The notes below the pieces were generated by a model. That model was not told the DNA's origin, did no database searches, and saw only the letters and a list, made by a program, of their open reading frames with translations. This document shows, piece after piece, positions 55,881 to 64,000 of a DNA stretch of 64,000 nucleotides (positions within the stretch are counted from its first letter, which is position 1; every line of letters starts with the position of its first letter). Position numbers and translations under genes: made by a program. The stretch is from Hortaea werneckii. Taxonomy: Eukaryota > Ascomycota > Dothideomycetes > Mycosphaerellales > Teratosphaeriaceae. The stretch covers positions 1 to 64,000 of the forward strand of contig JBAOKB010000129.1 of NCBI GenBank assembly GCA_037044905.1, given 5' to 3'.

Positions 55881-56607
55881 TCAACCGCTCTTACCCTTCT
55901 TGATCTCCTCCTCGATGCTACTCTTCAAGCTCTCCGGCTTGGTGGTGCTCGCCCACCTGCCCGCGACCGAGCCATCCTTGGCAATGAGGAACTTCTCAAA
56001 GTTCCACTTGATGCGCTGCAAGCCCATGATGCCGGGCTTGCTCTTCTTCATCCACTCCCACACGGGCTCGACCTTGTCGCCGTTGACGTCCGTCTTGCCG
56101 AGCACGGGGAACGAGACGCCGTAGTTGACCATGCAGAAGTTCTGGATCTCGTCGTCGCTGCCAGGGTCCTGGCTGCCGAACTGGTTGCAGGGGAAGCCGA
56201 GGAACTCGACGTCGTTGGGGTATTGGCCCTTCAGCTCTGCGCGGGAAGTGAAGTGTTAGCCGTATAGATCTCTAATCTTTAGTAGCTTGTGGGGACGCAA
56301 GCGAACCTTTGTAGAGCTTCTCAAGACCCTCGAATTGAGGGGTGAAGCCGCATTTGCTGGCGGTGTTGATGACCAGCACGACCTTGCCCTTCAGATCCTC
56401 CAACGGGTATGGCTGGCCCTTCTTGTCGTTGGGCTTGAAATCGTAGAAGGTTGTTGCGGAAGACATGTTGGCAAACTGTCTGGTGGTAGTGGTGAAGAAA
56501 GGCGTATACGCTCTCGAAGCCGGGTGCTGGAGCAAGCTGGGGAGTCTGAGACCTCGGGATTGGAGGGAGGAAGCTGAGGAGCAAGTGAAGTAGCGAGAGA
56601 CTTGCAT
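55881..56607 (-). CDS. glutathione peroxidase-like peroxiredoxin (Gpx3/Hyr1 type), two possible starts
   Basis: Exons 56607-56307 and 56236-55881 give 218 residues; the 70-bp intron has GTTCGC/GCGCAG borders and restores LYKELKGQYPNDVEFLG. The peroxidatic Cys is in NTASKCGFTP (Cys86 of the long form), so the enzyme uses cysteine and not selenocysteine. The rest of the active site is in LGFPCNQFG (Gln) and IKWNFEKFL (Trp, Asn). NFCMVNYG matches the resolving Cys of yeast Gpx3, so it is likely thioredoxin-dependent and may act as a peroxide sensor for a Yap1-like factor. The first 47 residues are rich in Ser, Thr and Arg and lack acids, as in a mitochondrial presequence. A second ATG (56466, MSSATTFYDF) would give a 171-residue cytosolic form of normal family length. 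Confidence 0.93.
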
Positions 56608-57374
56608 ATGTTACTACCTCTTCCCACTGGAGTAGTGTCGTCTGATAGCTGACAAAACGATTCCCACCGAGACCGTCGCTTAACCAGCACCACCTAGGCA
56701 CTTGGGCAGCCTCTAGACTCTCCGACCCAGACAAAATGACGCGATCGCATGTGAACAAAGCCCCACGCTCATCTTTCGGGCGTAACGCGGGTCGGAACGA
56801 CCAAGGCCAAAACCTCCGAATCGAAGCGGAATGATGTCAAATTTATGCAAAGTCATGTGACCGAGGCTGTAGTGAAGTTCGCCTCTCCTCCTTCAGCCTG
56901 TGCTTGTCAATCTTGCTCCCTCGAAGGATGAAGCATCGAGTCTTCCATCAGGAGACGAGAGGCAAAATACCCGCCCCGTAAGACCTTCGCATGTGCGAAG
57001 ATCCCTAATGCCGCCTCCATGTCTGATTGGCTGCGTCTTCGGGTCCGGTCTCTGTTCTTAGACCCGAGCGGGAGCAATGGAGGCGTTGAATCCTGCAGGA
57101 GCTGGCAGAGCGTACGGAATCATGCTGACTGTAGTCGTGGTGTTGAGAAGACTGCCACAGCCGCACGGCCGGGAAAATGATCTATCTTGTTGCGGCCGCC
57201 TCAAAACCCGTGCCATTGATGCCACCGTAATGAAAAGTAGAAGACCGCGCTCATCTGCTTCAATCAGACAGCAGCGCCCGAAGCAGATGGTTGTTCTAAC
57301 GCTTCCCTCGCCCCACGAATCGTATTGATATTCACTCAACCTACTCCTCTTCTTCTCACAAAGCCTCATCCGTG
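56608..57374. promoter_or_regulatory. shared divergent promoter region, peroxidase / FAD monooxygenase
   Basis: A 767-bp gap between two genes transcribed away from each other. A CCAAT-box core (ATTGG on the plus strand) is at 57026-57030. No gene is seen. Shared control of the two redox genes is inference from the layout only. Confidence 0.45.
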
Positions 57375-58797
57375 ATGCCCGTCAGCATAGCCATCATCGG
57401 CGCAGGCCCAGCAGGATGCATGCTCGCCCGCCTCCTAACACACTCCCAGCCCAAAATCGAAGTCACCATTTTCGAGGGCGAGAGCAGCTTGGACTTCCGC
57501 CCGCAAGGCGGTACACTAGACCTACATGCCTCAACTGGGCAACGCGCCCTCAAAGCCGCAGGCCTCTTCGACGAGTTCTTGAAATACGCCCGTTATGACG
57601 GGGAAGCGCTGAAAATCTGCGATAAGAATCTTCTCTGCTACATCGTCCAGGAAGGCAGCAGTAACGCCGAATCCTCCTTCTTCAGCAGCAATCGTCCCGA
57701 AATTGACCGGCCACAGCTGCGGAAGATCTTGTTTGAAAGCCTACCGGAAGGGACTGTACAATGGAACCGCAAATTGAAATCCATCTCTATCGACGACTCT
57801 TTGCCATCCTTACACTTCGCTGATGGCACCACAGCAACCGGCTTCGATCTCATAGTCGGCGCAGACGGCGCTTGGTCCCGTGTTCGACCAATTCTCACCA
57901 ACGAACGACCCTTCTTCTCTGGAATAGCAGGCCACTCGCTCATCATCCCACAAGCCCGGAAACGAAACCCAAAGCTCTTCGACCTCGTGAACCGAGGATC
58001 CGTCTTCGCCTTCTCCGACGGGAAGGGTCTCACGGCGCAGTATATGAGCGACGGCAGCCTCAACGTCGGGGTCTGGGGCGCTCGAGCGGAAGCCATGGCG
58101 GATGAAAGTCGAAATAAGACAGATACTTACTACGACATCCCGGATGCTGAAGTTCCATTGAAGTCAAAACTGAGGGAGCAATATCGAGATTGGCATCCAA
58201 GCCTTCAAGCTTTCATCCAGGAAGCTGATGAAGAGAGAATGGTCCCGCGGGATCTGTTCATGCTTCCTATAGGACACAGATGGAAGCACCGAGCTGGCGT
58301 GACGCTGATAGGGGACGCTGCGCATTTGATGGTGAGTCAATCAAAATATCAAAAAAACCCCATTCTTAAACTTGAATATATGTAATGAGACCAAGACCCT
58401 AACATCACACTCAAACCAAAAGGGTCCCTGGGCAGGCGAAGGCGTAAACCTAGCACTAGAAGACGCCCTCAAACTCTCCGAAGCCATCATCTCCAGCTAC
58501 AGCAGCAGCACAGACAGCCTCGACGATAAGAAGGAGAAGACCACCGCCAACCTCGCCCACAAAGTCCAAGCCTTCGAGCAAGAAATGTTCGTCCGCGCGG
58601 CCCAGACCCAACAGATGACGTGGACGATGATGGAAGCCATGTTCCTGACCCCCGGCGCGCCGCGGTCGAGTATCGAGCGGTACGTGCTTACGGCGGTGGT
58701 CGGGGGGAGCAGCAGCGGGATAGGTTCATGGTTGGCGGGGTGGGTGCTGGCTCCGGTGGTTTACACGTGGTTTTACTTTTTTACGATGATTTGGTGA
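57375..58797 (+). CDS. FAD-dependent monooxygenase (group A, TetX-like)
   Basis: Exons 57375-58331 and 58423-58797 give 443 residues. The 91-bp intron (GTGAGT...AAAAG) joins GDAAHLM to GPWAGEGVNLALEDALKL. The FAD-binding Rossmann start is SIAIIGAGPAGCMLARLL (GxGxxG), with the acidic strand end TIFEGE. DRPQLRKILFESL and DLIVGADGAWSRVR (the DG motif) follow, and GDAAHLM...GEGVNLALEDA is the second FAD motif. Usually the latter reads MTP before GEG; here it is MGP. The closest style is TetX/aurachin-type flavin hydroxylases, which hydroxylate aromatic compounds with NAD(P)H; the substrate is unknown. A hydrophobic C-terminus (GIGSWLAGWVLAPVVYTWFY) suggests membrane attachment, which is unusual for this class. 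The start is the ATG at 57375. Confidence 0.88.
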
Positions 58798-60072
58798 AAG
58801 GGATTTTCTTGTTTTTTTTTTTTTTTTGGCCCCGATCCCTTTTTGGTTGGTCGGGCCGGTTTCTTTCCCAAGGAGGAAGAGGAAGAGGAGGGGAGAGGTG
58901 GAGGAAGGATGGTCTGCGTCTTCATATCGGCGTGAAAGCGCAGGGATGGGTAGGCCGGGGCAGGACAGGACAGGACAGGACAGGACTAGATAGATAGGGC
59001 TTAGACTGCTAGTATTCGTTCTAATCGGTGATGTGAATGACAATGACAATGGCAATTTTTGGCTACTACGGATAAGTTCAAAGATACGAAGAGCTTTATC
59101 TGGGTCTTTTCTTTTCTTTTCTTTTTTATCTTTTTCGATATCGCCTCTCAGAAACAAATCTACCTTTCTATACAAAATAGACAACCGAAAAAAAAGTAAA
59201 AAAAATAAAAAAATCCGAAAGTCTTCCTTGTTCGCTTTCACGCATTCTGTCTATCATGCACGACACTTCTCTCCCTCCTATTCACAACAATCTTTGGCTC
59301 TTCTCATTCTACAATCGAGGCACATTCCATGCCCCTTCCTCCGCCACGAAGACAGGCCTAAACGACCCAAAGGTAAATCCTGACATCCTATCATATCCGT
59401 GAAGGGGGATGGATGGGCTTCGTAACACACACACACAGGCAGTGATCAAAATCACCATCCAATCCCGGCGCGGGTTGCATCCTGGAGCAGAGATATGGAG
59501 CACACCTTGGGACAAAGCCAGACTTCTTTTCTCCAGGCTGGGACTCCACTTATCTTGGCGGGGAAATGTCCTTTTCAGAGGCCTGAACGTCTCATCCAAT
59601 TCCATTGGTCGGAAGTCCTTCTCGGGTACTCAGGGAGGAGACAACAAGAACAAGTGGGAGGAGTAACAATCTGGAATTGATTCCGATGTCCTCGAAAGGG
59701 TGAGTGGGTGGGTCGCACGGCCCATGATCCTCATGGCTTCCTCAAAGAATCTCCTGCCAACGGATCCGATTTCTGGCATCAGACATGGCCTGTGGGGCAT
59801 GATAATCACCGGCAATACAAGCTCCACGACGACCAAAGACCGGCGGGCAAATCGTCCGAAATGTGTCCAACCGGGCAACGGAGCTCCATCCCAAGGCATT
59901 CCGGCGTTCCGGGCTCTCTCTTCCAAAGGAGGCAGTATACATCCATATCGGCAAGAAAGAAACGCTATCAACGTAAGTCTCCACTCAAAATTCAACGTCC
60001 AAGAAAGGCGGTCCGGAACGGAGACCTACCTAGTTCGCAGCTCGACCGTGACAGTCGTTCCAGAGAGGGAAC
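58798..60072. other. intergenic, convergent 3' regions
   Basis: About 1.3 kb between stop codons that face each other. It is rich in simple-sequence tracts (poly-T, CAGGA, A-rich 59185-59215, CA run 59428-59438). No gene supported. Confidence 0.5.
58961..58986. repeat. CAGGA pentanucleotide microsatellite, five units
   Basis: Five perfect CAGGA units followed by CTAGATAGATAG. It lies 3' of the monooxygenase gene. T-rich tracts flank this region at 58811-58827 and 59106-59134. Confidence 0.9.
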
Positions 60073-62089
60073 TCAGCCCCGGCGCGCCTCCTGCGAAAGT
60101 CGCCTCAGCTCCTCGAGATTCTGGCTCAGTCGTAGCAGGTGCGCCTCGTCGTCGGGACTCTGCACGAAGCCCATCTGGTGCGTCAGGAGGTCGCGCTGGT
60201 TGGCCCACTGGGAGTACAGGCGTTGGCGATCGTGGAGTTTCCGGGCGCGGTTATGGTGCTGGCTTTGTCCGTCGTTCTGGTGGGCTGAAGAAGTAGGAGC
60301 AGGGGCCGGGTAGGAAGTGTTCCGTTGCAACGCGGCTGCGGGTGGTGCCTGGGCCGGTGGGGATGGGAGCGGTTTCTGACGCTGGGCCGGTGGCTCGGTG
60401 GACGAAGGGCCGGATGCTTTACGCTTGCGGCCACCGGGTCTCCTGGAGTTGGATGCATCACTGGCAGGGCCTGGGCTGGCCGTCAACGAGGTCGAGTCTT
60501 CCTTGTGGTCGTGGACGCGCTTCATGTGGTCAAACAGGTTGTACCTCCGGGGAAAGCCGTTTCCTGGGATCCCGCGCTCGCAGCCTGGGTAGTAGCACAA
60601 GTGCGGACGGTCGCCATGTCCATGCATCCCGTGAGCTTCCCTCTCATGGCGGAGTAAGCAGGCCGTAGACGAAAACTCTTGCTTAGCGCATGCTTCGATC
60701 TTGCAACGGAATGGCTTGAGGTGTGAGTCAATGAATTTACTGCAGAAAGAAAAAGGGGTTAGCAAATGGTTAAGGGGCGTGGCTAATGCAGGATGTATCG
60801 GCTGATTCATACTCATAGTTGCACTTCAGCTTGGTTGGCTTGTGCTGGCAGTGTGGTTCCTTCTCGTAAGGGCAGTGGTATAGTCCGTCAGCACTAGGTC
60901 CTTCGTTGTACAACGGATGGGACCGGTGGCGGCCTTCGTCAGTTTCCGCAGGAGCCGGGCCCGCGACTGGCATTCCATAGGTGGCGGCAGGGTTGTCCTG
61001 GCTAAAGGATGAGTCCACTACGTTGGCATCGGACATGGGTGGTGCAGCAGGCATGGCAGGTACATGACTATACCCTGTAGGATAGCTGAAGATTGGGTCA
61101 GTTTGGTGTCGTTTCAGACTCGGTGGCGGAGATTCTGACCTCGTCGGACCAGGTGGAGGCACGGTATCCTCCTGGTCAAAGTGAATAAAGGAAGTCCAGT
61201 CCTCAGTGCGGTCTGATAGATAGCCAACGGGTCCAACGGGTTGAGAATGGACAGCAAAATCCGGAGGCATGTGGGACGTGGTTTCTCCCGTGACAGGACC
61301 GGAAGGCAATCTTTGTAAGACAGGAGAGTTTGGCTGGTGCAGGCCTGCTGTGGGAGCGAGCGCATGCTGGGACATCTCCTGGTTTTGGCCTGCTACGGTA
61401 CTTACGCTATGCACAGAAGCGTCAGAGCCCTGGGGTACAGACAAATTGGGTCTGATAGCCCTTTGTGGACCGTGTGTAGCCTGACTTGGAACAGCAGCCG
61501 GCTCAGTCCGTGGTAGTAGAGGCCTGTGGTGCGTTGCCGGAGGAAAGTACAGCGTAGGCTGTTGGTAGAATGCCTGGGCGTCTTGAGTTCCTTGGGCTGA
61601 GTAAGCCTGATAATCCACAGGGGTGTGATACTGCTGGGCCATGGTAAATCCTCCTGAGGGGCGTGGGTCATGGAATGCCTGAGCACCGGGGGCAGCGGAT
61701 ACACAATGGAGCCTTGACATGGCCGGCGAAGTATCCTGGGGAGAATTCTCATACTTGGACGGAGCGGGTGGGTTCCAAGTGGCTTCAGCGAAAGAAAGAT
61801 CCAAGCTAGGAGGCAATACGGGAATGTCCAGTTCAGAGAAAGAGTTAAGGGTGTGCGAGCTCTGGCTCTCATGGCTCAGAACGGGCGACAAGCCCAAGTC
61901 TACAGTTCCGGGAGGCATGTTCATCCACGCGGATGCGTCAAGGGCCATCTTATCCTGGGTAGTAGCGGGTGCTACATGGCCTCGCCAGTCACTTCCATAG
62001 GACTGGGGGCGTGCACCAGTGTCTTGTACAAAGTGGGTGGACCATGAGTCCTCCGGGTACGAGGCATGGCTCCATGACTGGCTAGTCAT
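60073..62089 (-). CDS. C2H2 zinc-finger transcription factor
   Basis: Exons 62089-60813 and 60739-60073 give at least 647 residues. The 73-bp intron (GTATGA...CTGCAG) falls inside the zinc-finger region and joins LKCNYD to KFIDSHLKPFRCK. Three finger-like units follow one another: YHCPYEKEPHCQHKPTKLKC into KFIDSH, then FRCKIEACAKQEFSSTACLLRHEREAH, and HLCYYPGCERGIPGNGFPRRYNLFDHMKRVH. The long N-terminal part is Pro/Ser/Gln-rich, as in activation domains; the C-terminus has a Lys/Arg stretch (RRPGGRKRKAS) that may be a nuclear signal and a helical end. Targets are unknown. Start is uncertain: coding-like sequence continues in frame upstream to ~62300 (SEKFYCPPPGSYLFSQPAEL) without an ATG, so an upstream exon probably supplies the real start. 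The first in-frame ATG is given here. Confidence 0.85.
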
Positions 62090-62317
62090 ACTTGGGCAGT
62101 CAGAATTGCCGCAGTCCGAGGCAGTGTCCGGAGGTGTAAGTGGAAGATCCTGTTCAAGCGGCAAGGATTGACACCAGTGCTCCAATTCGGCTGGTTGGGA
62201 AAACAGATAAGATCCTGGGGGCGGACAGTAAAACTTCTCGCTACAGTCACGAATATGGTCAGTCTGCGACGTTGCGGCGGCATGATTTCGAAGCAAGCGG
62301 CAAGAACAGAAAAGCAA

Positions 62318-64000
62318 GAAACATGACAGCAGACATAGAAGAACCTAGGAATCGTTAGCATTAGAGTCATCGCACTGGATAATGTCGTGAGGATACCGAC
62401 CAAGGAGGGACATCCTGCGAGGGCATGGAACAGGTCCAGATCCAGATCGGACGTGCCAGGACGGCATAGCTCCCGCAAAACCAGGGGCAAACCAGTGAAA
62501 CGACCAGTCATCGAACGAAGCCTAAGTACGCAGTCTACGGTGGGTGACCGTAGCAGTATCGGATACTGAGAACGAAGCCTGACGGGAAAACGGGAATCCT
62601 GGATCACACGGAGCACATCCAGTAGGTAAGATACAACCGAGAGCGGCCAAGGTATCACATGTCTCACTACGCAACGGCGTTTGTCGGACGTATCCTCAGT
62701 AGCGACCTTAGAGCAATATCCGTAGGAGACATTCCGAAGTCCTGGACGTGGTCACGATCCGCGAGCGGAAGCCCGCCTGGGTTGTCCCGGCATTGGAAAT
62801 GTAATGGCCTTTGTCCTCAGGGTGTTGTCCAGGCGGCAGATCCACAGGCATTCCGGCAAGGTAAGTAGAGTATCAAAAACAACGCGAGCAAGCGTTCAAA
62901 GAGCACAATCATCTCTCTTCGAACTGCCTGCAAGTAACGCAGCAACAAAACAAGAACGGGAAAAAATGAAGTATGTACCTGGCGGTCAAGTGATCCTCAA
63001 AGCTGCGGTCTGTCATCCTGGTCAAATGATCCGGGCAATCCAGCTTCAGGAAGAAGCAATAAGAAATCCGGCACGGTTAAAGTGATGAGGAGAAAAAAGG
63101 CAGAACAGGATAGGCAAGCAGCAAAGCAAACGCAATGGTCCGGCGTGCAATCCTCGGCTGATGTGGGCTGTGGGCTGTGAATCCAAAATTTAGGGTCGGA
63201 GTGTATCTGTAGCGTTGGGCAGAAAGACAGCCAAAGGACGTTGGTTAGGTATGGAAGAGGAACAGAAGATGCGGGAGGAGGGGGGAGTCCATTTCATATG
63301 GGAGCTGACGGGGTGCCAGCACACCGCACAGATCGCAGTGGTGCGGGGGGAGGATGAGGTTGACAAGTGCGTCCGCTTTGACTCACGGAACAGGGATGCG
63401 GCTTCGGCTGGGATGCACGCACGGCAAGCCCTCGCTCCGACCCCGTTGCCATTCGTGGACGGGGATCGGCTGAATATCATCCTGTTTTAGCGCGTGACGG
63501 GACACGCACGTCGCGCATGACGTCCGCCTTCGTGAGACACTGACGACCAACCGACCTGACCGCCTGCAGGTCAGCGACACCTCTTCCTCTTCGCCAGTCT
63601 GCGCACACTGCATGAGGCTTGCAGCGTGTCGATGACGAGCGCCGACGGTACACGGGTCTAACGCGCGCGAAGATGGGGATGCGACATCATCGCGCGGTAA
63701 GCGAAGAAGAAACAGCGCACTCTGGAAATCTCGCGATAGCACACGGCGGACACGGCTAATCTGACAGCCGTGTGTGTGGTTACCAGTCGCAAGCTCACCA
63801 CCCTGACGAGCCTGGCTGTAGCAAGGCGACCACGATAAGCACAGCCAGATGAACCTGCCCGCTCAGCACCGCCATACAACCTCATGCTAGCAGCCCTAGG
63901 AGGTAGGGCCAGCAGATCCCCTTTTTGGCAAATGGCTTGGCGCTCCAGCGGCTCAATCTCGTGCCCTTTCCCGAGCTCCAGGTAGCACAATTTCGACTTG
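62318..64000. other. intergenic / 5' region of zinc-finger gene
   Basis: No gene supported. The region nearest 62318 probably holds the missing first exon and 5' leader of the zinc-finger gene. Open frames further on, including those at 63190-63740 and 63658-63990 on the minus strand, show no family resemblance. Confidence 0.4.

Noticed and set aside
57372..57374. GTG as start of the monooxygenase
   Set aside because: A normal ATG follows directly at 57375 and begins the conserved FAD-binding strand.
62086..62667. 193-codon minus-strand frame upstream of the zinc-finger gene
   Set aside because: It overlaps better coding sequence in another frame and has random, Leu/Arg/Cys-rich composition.
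1..64000. tRNA genes, searched by eye through B-box-like GGTTCGA sequences
   Set aside because: Candidates near 10105, 20247 and 31601 lack the following CC and a matching acceptor stem or A box, so none was called.

Overview
The window is nuclear DNA of a filamentous ascomycete. The genes have short GT-AG introns (about 50-120 bp), fungal branch points of the CTNA type, and fungus-specific families: Dsn1/Mis13, a Sam35/metaxin-like protein, a C2-domain phosphatidylserine decarboxylase, a CFEM-like GPI protein and a 353-residue group I G-alpha. Gene style suggests a Dothideomycete, but that placement is inference. No tRNA, rRNA, CRISPR array or transposon was recognised.

Layout. 0-7 kb: the 3' end of a ribosomal protein L5 gene (+), a kinetochore Dsn1/Mis13 gene (-), and a G-alpha gene (-) with a 3 kb upstream region that shows no gene. 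10-16.5 kb: a two-LIM paxillin-like protein (-) and an alpha/beta-hydrolase-like membrane protein (-) that needs a GC-AG intron. 18-25.6 kb: a Pgc1-like phospholipase (+), gamma-tubulin (+, first exon of 8 bp) and an AAAP amino-acid transporter (-) with a 37-nt G tract just upstream. 26-36 kb: a DMT-type transporter (-), an AKR7-like aldo-keto reductase (+), an intron-rich unrecognised gene (-), an array of six hairpin-forming repeats, a Cys-motif protein with ten Met/Gly-rich heptads (-) and a CFEM-like GPI protein (-). 38-48.7 kb: phosphatidylserine decarboxylase 2 (+), whose last intron holds a 44-nt G tract, a Sam35/metaxin-like gene (-), a disordered unrecognised protein (-) with an in-frame TAG near its apparent start, and a DUF202 protein (-). 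49-64 kb: a single-pass membrane protein (-), an ADGF-type adenosine deaminase (-), a polytopic membrane protein (+), a glutathione peroxidase with two possible starts (-), a divergent FAD monooxygenase (+) and a C2H2 zinc-finger factor (-).

The genes are mostly unlinked housekeeping and signalling functions: translation, chromosome segregation and microtubule nucleation, G-protein signalling, phospholipid metabolism (Pgc1-like and Psd2-like), mitochondrial import, and redox or detoxification. I see no biosynthetic cluster and no convincing new multi-gene system. The most unusual material is structural: the palindromic tandem array, the paired long G tracts, the GC-AG intron, and genes hidden by splicing. 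Splice sites were chosen by hand from reading frame, donor/acceptor consensus and family alignment, so exon borders are predictions.
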